Notes under the pieces: generated by a model
Told to the model about the DNA's origin: nothing
The model's input: only the letters and a program-made list of their open reading frames with translations
The model's database searches: none
NCBI GenBank assembly: GCA_024280115.1
Contig: JAJRQT010000202.1
Span: 62,001 to 126,000, forward strand
Reading direction: 5' to 3'
From: Bacteroidota bacterium
GTDB taxonomy: Bacteria > Bacteroidota > Bacteroidia > Cytophagales > Cyclobacteriaceae
Length of the DNA: 64,000 bases
In this document: positions 45,144 to 53,623 of the stretch, one piece after another
Layout: every line of letters starts with the position of its first letter
How positions within the stretch are numbered: position 1 is the stretch's first letter
Made by a program: the position numbers and the translations under genes

Positions 45144-45519
45144 GCCCTGAAGGTCTGTTAGGTAAAGAATAGGGTGTAAATAAGTTAGGAAGACTAAATT
45201 AAACCAATGAATTTTTTATATATATGCCTCATATCACATCAACAAATGTAGGTAATTGTGGAAATGGAGAATTTTAGGAAAGCAGATTTAGTATTCAAAA
45301 TATAATCAAAATAATTTTTGGCGCGTATCATTATTGGTATGGTTTATTTTGTAACTGGTTCAGGATATGTGACTGTAGAGGTATTATATGAAATATAATA
45401 AAATAAAGAAATTGATATGCGGGAGTATTTGAAAGACTCACTAAAATGTTGCCCTATGAGAAAATCGTTAACCTCAGCGTTTGAATTTGAGATTGATTCG
45501 AAGCATATTGCTTAAAAAC
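45144..45519. other. Convergent gap, no gene seen
   Basis: 376 bases between the convergent lyase-like gene and the MBOAT gene. A frame of about 32 codons at 45417-45515 (MREYLKDSLKCCPMRKSL...) is the longest; it has no recognised family and may be a remnant. No clear terminator hairpin. Confidence 0.35.
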
Positions 45520-46974
45520 TCAAAATTGCAAATAGATAAATTGTTGTTCCTGTCCTCCAAACCAAAAAACGGAAAGTATTAAAGCATAGTAAAAAACCCA
45601 TCGCATTGGGGTATTCCATTTCAATGAAATATTTGCGATAGCATGTTCTTGTTTTCTCCCTATCCATTCAATTATAAACATCAAGACGATGAATAGAAAA
45701 GTAATTAATGTCATGAACTTAGCAGAAGGGATATCCGGTACTGAAAATAGTGATTTTGAAAAAAGGCCATTAAAATAATAAAACGCATGCCCAATCGTAT
45801 TAGCTCTAAATAAAACCATTGTTAGCATCACCAAAGTAAATGTCCCTAAAACATTTAAAGTTTCCCTGTAAGAAGGGAATAAAGTATCCTTTGCGATTAT
45901 TTTCTTTTTATTCAATTTACCACTTAGTACCAGAGGTATAAAATATAAGCCATGAATAAAGCCAAATAGCACGTAAGTCCAATTAGCTCCATGCCATATT
46001 CCTATAATCGTAAAATTGATAAGGATTGCCAATATTAGTCCTATTTTGCCTAAATCTCTAAATAAAAATGAAAATGGAGTAAATACATATTCTGTCATCC
46101 ATGCTGTTAAGGATATATGCCATTTGCGCCAAAAATCAGCAATATTTTGAGCAAAAAACGGGTAATCAAAATTTTTTGTTACGTTGAATCCAATTAATCG
46201 TGAGAATCCTATTGCCATATCAGAGTATCCAGAAAAATCTGCATATATCTGAATTGTATAAATAAAAGCACCTAATAGTAAGGAGCTCCCGGGTAGCTCC
46301 TGGTAATTATTAAAAATAGGATTTGTAATAGCAGCGCAGTTATCGGCAATCACAATTTTTTTAAATAGACCCCAGAGTATTTGACGCATTCCATCAATGG
46401 CTTGATCGTAATTAAATACTCTTTGTTTTTTTAATTGGGGAATAAAGGATTTTGCCTTATCAATAGGACCTGATATTAATGTCGGGAAAAATGATATATA
46501 ATTAAAAAATACAATCCAGTCTCTTGTTGCTTTTATTTTTCCACTATCAATATCTAAAACGTAACTTATAGTTCTGAAAGTAAAAAAACTAATTCCTAAT
46601 GGAATTATAATATTTAATGTTTGGAGGTTGCCGTTTATATCTAGTGATTGAAATACTTCATTAAATGAAGTGATGAAGAAATTAAAATATTTAAAATATG
46701 CTAAACCACCAATACCTTGCAGCAAGCCGGTATATACAAGCATTCGCCGATATTTGAGGTTTGATGTTCTTTCAATTAAAATCCCTAAAATATAGTTTAG
46801 AACAGAACTACCAACGATTAAAAAAAGAAAACGCCAATCCCACCAGGCATAAAAAAAATAACTACTAATTAATAAAAGTAAATTTTGAATTTTAACATTA
46901 CTATTAAAAATAAACCAATATAAAAGAAAGAATACTAGAAAAAATATTGAGAATTCAAGTGAATTAAATATCAT
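45520..46974 (-). CDS. MBOAT family O-acyltransferase (AlgI/DltB-like)
   Basis: A polytopic inner-membrane acyltransferase of 484 residues with about 11 membrane segments. The conserved FSIFFLVFFLLYWFIF start, SGYSDMAIGFSRLIG, FFAQNIADFWRKWHISLTAWM and the catalytic-His region IGIWHGANWTYVLFGFIHGL are all present. Members such as AlgI and DltB move acyl groups from the cytosol to extracytoplasmic polysaccharide or teichoic acid. It is the last gene of the cassette, 12 bases after the acyl carrier protein, so the carrier-bound aminoacyl group is the likely donor, as in Dlt. Confidence 0.93.
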   Translation of the reverse strand: MIFNSLEFSIFFLVFFLLYWFIFNSNVKIQNLLLLISSYFFYAWWDWRFLFLIVGSSVLNYILGILIERTSNLKYRRMLVYTGLLQGIGGLAYFKYFNFFITSFNEVFQSLDINGNLQTLNIIIPLGISFFTFRTISYVLDIDSGKIKATRDWIVFFNYISFFPTLISGPIDKAKSFIPQLKKQRVFNYDQAIDGMRQILWGLFKKIVIADNCAAITNPIFNNYQELPGSSLLLGAFIYTIQIYADFSGYSDMAIGFSRLIGFNVTKNFDYPFFAQNIADFWRKWHISLTAWMTEYVFTPFSFLFRDLGKIGLILAILINFTIIGIWHGANWTYVLFGFIHGLYFIPLVLSGKLNKKKIIAKDTLFPSYRETLNVLGTFTLVMLTMVLFRANTIGHAFYYFNGLFSKSLFSVPDIPSAKFMTLITFLFIVLMFIIEWIGRKQEHAIANISLKWNTPMRWVFYYALILSVFWFGGQEQQFIYLQF

Positions 46975-46986
46975 AAAACTAATTAT

Positions 46987-47229
46987 CTATTCAATTTTTA
47001 AACTAACTAATTCAATTAAATTTCCTAAATTTCCTAGTTTATTAATTTCCCGGAGTTTGAATTTTACACCGAATTGTTTTTCTATTGTAGTTATAATTAT
47101 CATATGAGTAAGTGAATCCCAACCTTCCACATCATTTGCAGATAATTCATTTTTCATCTCGAAATTATCATGTTCAAGGATTGAGATAAATATATTTCTT
47201 AATTTTTCAACAATTTCATTTTTTTCCAT
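46987..47229 (-). CDS. Acyl carrier protein (DltC-like)
   Basis: An 80-residue acyl/peptidyl carrier protein. The phosphopantetheine attachment serine is in VEGWDSLTHM near residue 38, and the helical layout and acidic composition fit. It is encoded between the adenylation enzyme (46 bases) and the MBOAT acyltransferase (12 bases), so it is a dedicated carrier rather than the fatty-acid ACP. It should carry the activated amino acid as a thioester. It needs a phosphopantetheinyl transferase from elsewhere. Confidence 0.92.
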   Translation of the reverse strand: MEKNEIVEKLRNIFISILEHDNFEMKNELSANDVEGWDSLTHMIIITTIEKQFGVKFKLREINKLGNLGNLIELVSLKIE

Positions 47230-47275
47230 ATTGTTTTTAATTTCTAATCACAGTTTTTTACTAATAGTTTGGCTA

Positions 47276-48781
47276 TTAATTTCGGTCATTTTCCGTGGCT
47301 TTAAATAATAATTTCAATTTATTTCTATCTATTTTCCCATTAGCATTTAAAGAGAATTTATTTATAAATTTTATTTGATTTGGGATCATATATGAAGGCA
47401 TTTTTATTTTCATATAATCATAAAGAGATGCATTGCCAAATTCATTTGATTCGATTACCAAACCTATTTCCGTGTTTCCTATTGCATCAGCGAATGTTAC
47501 AGCCACAACATTAATTTTTTCTAAAAAAGTTTTTGCGTGAAATTCTACTTCAGATAATTCGACTCTGAATCCTTGTATTTGCGTTTGAAAATCTACTCTT
47601 CCAATGTACATCATATCACCTTCTTTATCGCGTTCACATAAATCTCCTGTTTTATAAAACCTTTCTTTTATCCCATTATATTTTGTATAGAAAAATGCCT
47701 TTTTATTTATTACTTCATTTTTCCAATAGCCGGGTGTTAATTGTACTCCCCCAAGACATAATTCTCCAACGGAACCACTGGGTAAAACTTGATTTTGATC
47801 ATCGACAATTATCGTTGAAGTTCCTTTCATTGCCTTTCCGATGGAAAGAACACCATTATGTGATTTATTGCTTGTCATTCTTTCAAAAGCATAATGGGTA
47901 CAGAAAATTGTGTCTTCGGTAGGGCCATATACATTATATATTTTGGCGTTTGGCAAACAATTGGCCCATTCTTCAGTGATATCTAACGCTAAAGCTTCTC
48001 CACAAAACATGCTATATTTCATATCTGGAAAATCCATTTCATCAAAATATGGACGAAGGTATTGGAGCATAGACGGCACCATCAAGGCAAATGTCAGTCT
48101 TTGTTCGTCTAATAATTCAAAAATGTAGCCAAATTTAATTTTATTTTTGGGGATAGTATAAATACAAGCACCTTTTAGCAATGGAATGAGATATGACATT
48201 ACCGATAAGTCAAATGTCAAATCAAACATTTGTAAAAATCTATCATTTTCATCAATATTGAATCCCATCTCCCAAAAAGCCGTAACGAAGCCAGTAATAT
48301 TTTCTCGAGTAATAGGGACACCTTTGGGTTGGCCGGTTGTCCCGGAAGTAAAAAGTAAATAAACTGATTCCTCCTCAGAAGTATATTTTGGTTCTAAATC
48401 AATTGAAGTGTCAGGGAGATTGTTACTCGAAATTAAAATATATTCGGGAAAAAGTGAATTATCAGAAGAGTCTATAATTGTTTTTAAAACAGCTTGTTTA
48501 ATAATATTTTCATTTCTATCCCTAGGAGTTTCTGGATTAATTGGAACATAAGCTTTACCTTCAAACCATATTGCTATAATGGCCGCATATGTTTCAAGAT
48601 CATCATTTAAAATAAGTCCAATATACTTATCTGTATCAATAGTATTATCCTGAATTGATTTTCTTATTTTCGATATTACACGAGCGAGTTCATAATATTT
48701 GTAAAAAACACCATTTATAAAAAACGCATTTTTGTCAGTATATTTAATGATTGCATTTTGAAGGGATAAAAACAGATCCAT
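47276..48781 (-). CDS. Amino-acid adenylation enzyme (DltA-like)
   Basis: A stand-alone adenylation domain of 501 residues. Core motifs: A3 LLFTSGTTGQPKGVPIT, A4 FDLTFDLSV (with the Asp that in amino-acid-activating domains binds the alpha-amino group), A5 NVYGPTEDTIF, A7 YKTGDL, A8 GRVDFQTQIQGFRVELSEVE and the A10 lysine in NANGKIDR. It should form an aminoacyl adenylate and load the carrier protein encoded next. The amino acid cannot be deduced with confidence by eye; D-alanine is only the precedent from DltA. It starts 9 bases after the formyltransferase gene, in one operon. Confidence 0.9.
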   Translation of the reverse strand: MDLFLSLQNAIIKYTDKNAFFINGVFYKYYELARVISKIRKSIQDNTIDTDKYIGLILNDDLETYAAIIAIWFEGKAYVPINPETPRDRNENIIKQAVLKTIIDSSDNSLFPEYILISSNNLPDTSIDLEPKYTSEEESVYLLFTSGTTGQPKGVPITRENITGFVTAFWEMGFNIDENDRFLQMFDLTFDLSVMSYLIPLLKGACIYTIPKNKIKFGYIFELLDEQRLTFALMVPSMLQYLRPYFDEMDFPDMKYSMFCGEALALDITEEWANCLPNAKIYNVYGPTEDTIFCTHYAFERMTSNKSHNGVLSIGKAMKGTSTIIVDDQNQVLPSGSVGELCLGGVQLTPGYWKNEVINKKAFFYTKYNGIKERFYKTGDLCERDKEGDMMYIGRVDFQTQIQGFRVELSEVEFHAKTFLEKINVVAVTFADAIGNTEIGLVIESNEFGNASLYDYMKIKMPSYMIPNQIKFINKFSLNANGKIDRNKLKLLFKATENDRN

Positions 48782-48790
48782 GTTGTTTTT

Positions 48791-49651
48791 CTAATTTATA
48801 ATATCAAAATCATCTGATAAAAGCACTCCATCTTTGAGCCTTAATATAATGTTATCTCCCTCAGGATCGATATAAATCCCCTGGGTTTTATAGTGTTTTT
48901 TTAGACGCTCTTCTGCTCGAGGATCCGGAAAGGTAGCTCTCCAAATAATATAAGCATCATAAAACGCTCCCTCATATGGCAATGAAACGGCCCTGATAAG
49001 ATTATAAACTTCTATTTTTGATCTATTTATATCAATTTTCCGGTCTTTATCTTTTAAAGCTCCAAAGTAGCTAGAGCCTGTCAGTTTTTGCTTAATTGGT
49101 TTAAAGTTTTTATCAAGAAGCATCTCAATGGCTTCAATAACTATTGTCTTATAAACAGTTAGCATTTTTAGTTGAAAATCAAAAATATAATCATTTTCCG
49201 AAATTGAGATATATTTTTGAATAATAAGATCTCCGGTGTCAATGCTTTCCTCAATGAAATGTACTGTTACACCAGTTGTAGTCTCCCCATGTATTATCGC
49301 CTGATGATGCGGTGATAAGCCCCTATATTTAGGCAACAATGATGGATGAACATTTATTGCGCCATATTTGGCTTGAGAAAATATTTCCTTTTTCAATATT
49401 CTTTTTAAATGGACGCTTAAAATTAAGTCTGGTTTTAGCTTAATTAAATAGTTTTTAATTTTTTCCGAGTTGACATCATGATCACGAATGAAAACAATAT
49501 GGTATTTATCTGTTATTTTTTGCAAATTTTTATAATTACTATCATTTTCCCGATAAGGGCATATGACCAACTGAATGTTATGATCAGAGTCAATTAATGA
49601 CTGGAGGGTTGTGGCTGAAAAAATATCTTCACCAAATAATACAATTTTCAT
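48791..49651 (-). CDS. Formyltransferase family protein
   Basis: A 286-residue N10-formyltetrahydrofolate-dependent formyltransferase. The catalytic Asn and His are in AINVHPSLLPKYRGLSP near residues 105-120, and the catalytic Asp in EESIDTGDLI near 145. A C-terminal half resembling the Fmt C-terminal subdomain (about 200-286) follows. It is 9 bases upstream of the adenylation enzyme, so it is not the housekeeping Met-tRNA formyltransferase. It may formylate the amino group of an amino acid on the carrier, as F domains do in peptide synthetases, or of an amino sugar, as in O-antigen formyltransferases. The acceptor is inferred. Confidence 0.86.
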   Translation of the reverse strand: MKIVLFGEDIFSATTLQSLIDSDHNIQLVICPYRENDSNYKNLQKITDKYHIVFIRDHDVNSEKIKNYLIKLKPDLILSVHLKRILKKEIFSQAKYGAINVHPSLLPKYRGLSPHHQAIIHGETTTGVTVHFIEESIDTGDLIIQKYISISENDYIFDFQLKMLTVYKTIVIEAIEMLLDKNFKPIKQKLTGSSYFGALKDKDRKIDINRSKIEVYNLIRAVSLPYEGAFYDAYIIWRATFPDPRAEERLKKHYKTQGIYIDPEGDNIILRLKDGVLLSDDFDIIN

Positions 49652-49816
49652 GATTTTAATTTTCAGGTAAGGTATTTTGTACTAAGGAGCCTTAAAAGTA
49701 ACTTATGTATAGGAGTTTTGAAATACGTTATTATACTTGAATCCTTATTTAATTATAGGTGATATAAAAATGTTCCATCAGGAAGGAAATTCAATTGTGT
49801 ACTTACATTTGTGCAA

Positions 49817-50818
49817 TCAATCAGAATAAATAATTTTTAATATTTCATTAGCCACGGGCGGTTTGTAGTGACTTTCATCATAATAGTTACTGATATGTTC
49901 TGTAAATTTATTTTTTCCGGAGAAATTATAAACATTTTCTTCACCAAAAATTTGATATAATAATTTAAGCTGTTCTTTTTCCATATGAATCATATCATAA
50001 ACCGGAGAAATCACTATTATATATTTAGTATTGTGCCGAATAAATAACTCTTTAATTTGTTTAAGTTGGCTTATTTCTGGGTTTGTGATATCACAGCTAT
50101 CATGCTTTAATATTGGTCGATTGTAGAAAACTCCCTTATCTATAAGTTGGTTATAGTATTTTAAGGAATCCTTTTTTATATGAACATCGTAACTATACCA
50201 CATATCGCAATTTATATCATTTATTTTGTGAGGATACTCATCCGTTCTTAATAAAACGCCCATATAATCCCGTTGTGTTTTAAACATTGAATAATCAATG
50301 TAGGCTATTAAAAATTTGAAATATATCTGGGCTCTAAAAAACGTGAAATAATAAATTAATTTTGATTCTTTAGATATTTCTGGTGGCAGAATAAAAATGT
50401 GGCCTTCATTATTTTTGGTTGAGATTAGAAAGTCTCTATCGATAATTAATAATGCGTTTTTAATACTATCTCCCTGTTCCTCTATGAATTGAACCTTTTT
50501 TGATACCGCATAGATTCCATCACCAGAACCATCAAAATGAAATGGGGTAGCATCATTTTTGAGGTATTTAACCCATTCCTGGCATTTAAAAGCCAGGGAT
50601 CTGGAACTTCCGAATATAAAAGAGTTATATTTTTCTTTATCTCTATATTTAGAATACGTACGCGCTGTAACTAATCCTCTATTTAGAGTTACGATGTTAT
50701 CTTTATAATAGCTATCGTAGCTTCTAAATAATCTGAATGTATCGATATATATTAAAGATAATAGGGCAGTGATAAATGGAATAATGAAAAGCAACAATTT
50801 TAAAATAAATTTATTCAT
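49817..50818 (-). CDS. SGNH/GDSL-like protein of the acylation machinery (AlgJ/DltD-like)
   Basis: A 333-residue protein with one N-terminal membrane anchor (KFILKLLLFIIPFITALLSL) and an extracytoplasmic domain. IFGSSRSLAFKC near residue 70 matches the first block of SGNH proteins (serine in GSS), and the C-terminal NYYDESHYKPPVANEIL supplies a D-x2-H pair. Proteins of this kind (AlgJ, AlgX, DltD) work with MBOAT enzymes in polysaccharide or teichoic acid acylation. I do not recognise a named family beyond that. It lies 166 bases upstream of the formyltransferase gene on the same strand, after Wzc. Confidence 0.7.
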   Translation of the reverse strand: MNKFILKLLLFIIPFITALLSLIYIDTFRLFRSYDSYYKDNIVTLNRGLVTARTYSKYRDKEKYNSFIFGSSRSLAFKCQEWVKYLKNDATPFHFDGSGDGIYAVSKKVQFIEEQGDSIKNALLIIDRDFLISTKNNEGHIFILPPEISKESKLIYYFTFFRAQIYFKFLIAYIDYSMFKTQRDYMGVLLRTDEYPHKINDINCDMWYSYDVHIKKDSLKYYNQLIDKGVFYNRPILKHDSCDITNPEISQLKQIKELFIRHNTKYIIVISPVYDMIHMEKEQLKLLYQIFGEENVYNFSGKNKFTEHISNYYDESHYKPPVANEILKIIYSD

Positions 50819-51105
50819 GCAGATTTTAAAATTGTTTTAATTTATTTGGTTGAATTTAACATTTTGCGGATTAATGGTAACAGGTGGGACTTAATATGTG
50901 TGGTATTGGCAATTGTGTAATTATAACGTCTTGTATGAAAAATACGGTGTTGATAGTAATTGATTGATAAACTTCCCTGTCAATTTTTTAAATCCATATT
51001 CGATATTTTAATATTTGTTCTCCAGTATTAAAATTTACTAATTCATCAAATATAAGACACAATAATATAATATTTCCGACTTGCAAATTACAATAATGTA
51101 TTATA

Positions 51106-53481
51106 TTATGACTCAACTGGTGATTGTACACTTTTCTTCATATTATTTCTAACTATATTTGAGGAGTTAAAATTACCATATCCCTGACCATACATTCTGT
51201 TGTACCCGGCATTATTGCTTTTAACACTATTGAAAAGTAAATAAATATTTTTTAAAGTGCCCTGGCTTTGTAGTTGATTGATCATTGTCAAACTATCTTT
51301 ATTTGTGAAGTTTTGTCGGAGGACAAACAGATTAATATCAGATTGATTTCCTACAATGATTGGGTCAGTGACCATGAAGGCTGGAGCATTATCGAAAATG
51401 ACATAATCAAAACGGTTTTTGGATATTTTAATAAAAGATTTAAAATTGTCTGTACCTAATAATTCGGAAGGATTCGGTGGTATTGGACCGGATGAGGTGA
51501 AAAATAGATTTTTTATCGAAGTCTCCGAAACAATTTCTTCAAAACTGTTTTTTCCAATTAGAAATGTACTTAATCCAATTTTATTTTGTTTATCAAATAT
51601 TTCATGAATTCTGGGTTTTCGCAAATCAGTACAAACGAGCAGCACTTTTTTGTGATTTAGAGCTATACTGGCAGCTAAATTCGCTGATAAAAAAGATTTA
51701 CCTTCACCTGGAATACTTGAGTGAATTGAAATGACATTAGTATCATCTTCTGACAATAAAAAGTGTAAATTCGTCCTTAATGCCCTGATAGATTCTGAAA
51801 GGCCAGTATGCGGGTATTTAATTATTGGTAAATCAGTTTTTAGTTTATTTCTAATAATACTTCCAACAACGGGGATGTCACTATTTTTCTCTATTTCTTC
51901 CTTACTATTAATTGTGTTATTAAAATAATCTTTAACAATAATTACTAAAAACGGAACAATTAGGCCGAAGATTAGACCAAATATCATGTTTATTTTTTTT
52001 ACTGGTCCCAACAAAGTTGCTGTATCTAAGCTCGCATAATCAAGCACCTGAATATCCGAAATATTTGACGCCTTGGTGATTGCAGCTTCAGCACTTTTTT
52101 GCATCAGAAAGGTGTAGAGTTCATTGTTTATGTCAAATTTACGTTTATAATTGATTAGGTTCTGCTCTGTTTTAGGTAACACAGTCAGTCTGGAATTGAG
52201 TGTGCTTTTTCGTTGCTTAAAATTTTGTAATTCAACATTGACATTACTCAACAAACTTTTAAGGTTTTCATCTAATATCTGCTTGGTATAACTTATTTCA
52301 TTTTCTATAGCAATCCTGGCTGGATTTATTTTAGTAAGAGAGGAAGAAATTGCGCTTCTCCTGCTATATAATTCAGACAACTTAACTACCAGGCTATTCA
52401 AGGAAGGATCTGTTATGCCAACAACTGAAGGAGCTACCATAAGTTCCATTTGTTTGGCATCTCCCAGGTACTTTTGCAAGTTTTTGTAGTAATCATATCT
52501 CATGGTAGCCATTGATTCTTCATATTCAAGTTCTTTTAACTGTTCTACTACCAAACCCGCTTCCTGATTCAGATCAACAATTCTGTTTCTTGATCGAAAA
52601 TCTGTGAAATCATCACCAGCAGTTTGAAGTGAATCCACAATACCTCCTAACTGTCTATCAATAAATTTGATGGTATTTTCTGATATCTGGTTTTTCTTCC
52701 GCAAGCCGAAATTAATGTAAACTTCTGCCAGTTGATTTAGAAAATCTGATTCACGCTCGGGTTGGTTACCTATTATCTTTAGCTGAATGAGATCAGATTC
52801 TTCATCATAGGCGGAAATATCTAATTTTTCCTGATAAGATAGTGTTAACCAATTAAGGTCCTTAAAAACAAAATAATAATTGTAGTCCGAGTCAATTAAC
52901 TGATAATCAGCCTTTTCTATTGTAAAATTGAAATAACTATTTGAAAATAATTCACCGTATTTTCCATTTTGTTTAAATTCAATATTTATCTTCTTTCCAT
53001 CTAATTTTACCTCATCGTCAACAGTTATTTGATATGTAGAATCGGTAAGGTTAGTGATGTATAAGGGTATTTCAGAAATATTTAGATAATCAGTAACTTC
53101 CGTAACTTTAAATGGAGCATTATTGTAAAGATCTGTATGTTTCAGGTATTTTTCCTTGTACCAGTAAACTCTCCAGTTTAGATTTATTAATGTTTGTCTA
53201 ACAATTGAATAGGAACTTAAAATGCCAATATGATTCACAATATTGGTTTTAGAACCAAGTAATTGTCCTGAAAACATTTCTTCAATTCCAGAGCTCTTTT
53301 TATTTTCTTCAGCTAAAACCAGACTTTTAAGTTCATATTCTTCTTGTGATATCCGGTTAAATCCAAATCCTAATGCCAGACCTATAAACCCACAAACTAC
53401 AAACCAATACCAATTAGCAATGACCTTGTTTATAAACCCTTTTACATCAATACCTTCTTCCTCTTCGATTTTATATTCCAT
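51106..53481 (-). CDS. Wzc-like polysaccharide co-polymerase and tyrosine autokinase
   Basis: A 791-residue inner-membrane protein controlling export and chain length of exopolysaccharide. A Wzz-type domain (membrane segments near 20-45 and 505-530) flanks a large periplasmic helical part. The cytosolic BY-kinase has Walker A in SIPGEGKSFLSANLA near 585, Walker A' in VLLVCTDLRKPR and Walker B in DYVIFDNAPAF. A short tyrosine cluster (YNRMYGQGYGNF) at the end is the likely autophosphorylation site. The partner outer-membrane export protein (Wza type) is not in the window. ATG start; the gene lies between the glycosyltransferase and SGNH genes. Confidence 0.93.
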   Translation of the reverse strand: MEYKIEEEEGIDVKGFINKVIANWYWFVVCGFIGLALGFGFNRISQEEYELKSLVLAEENKKSSGIEEMFSGQLLGSKTNIVNHIGILSSYSIVRQTLINLNWRVYWYKEKYLKHTDLYNNAPFKVTEVTDYLNISEIPLYITNLTDSTYQITVDDEVKLDGKKINIEFKQNGKYGELFSNSYFNFTIEKADYQLIDSDYNYYFVFKDLNWLTLSYQEKLDISAYDEESDLIQLKIIGNQPERESDFLNQLAEVYINFGLRKKNQISENTIKFIDRQLGGIVDSLQTAGDDFTDFRSRNRIVDLNQEAGLVVEQLKELEYEESMATMRYDYYKNLQKYLGDAKQMELMVAPSVVGITDPSLNSLVVKLSELYSRRSAISSSLTKINPARIAIENEISYTKQILDENLKSLLSNVNVELQNFKQRKSTLNSRLTVLPKTEQNLINYKRKFDINNELYTFLMQKSAEAAITKASNISDIQVLDYASLDTATLLGPVKKINMIFGLIFGLIVPFLVIIVKDYFNNTINSKEEIEKNSDIPVVGSIIRNKLKTDLPIIKYPHTGLSESIRALRTNLHFLLSEDDTNVISIHSSIPGEGKSFLSANLAASIALNHKKVLLVCTDLRKPRIHEIFDKQNKIGLSTFLIGKNSFEEIVSETSIKNLFFTSSGPIPPNPSELLGTDNFKSFIKISKNRFDYVIFDNAPAFMVTDPIIVGNQSDINLFVLRQNFTNKDSLTMINQLQSQGTLKNIYLLFNSVKSNNAGYNRMYGQGYGNFNSSNIVRNNMKKSVQSPVES

Positions 53482-53623
53482 ATCATTAGTTATTAATAAT
53501 CTTCCTGTATCACTTTAGAGCATTTTGCTATTGCAATGTGTAATGTTAATCCTTCAACGAAACTCAATTTATAACAACTCTGAAAGACGACTTTTCATGT
53601 AAGTTGTAAAATAAGAGTTATAA

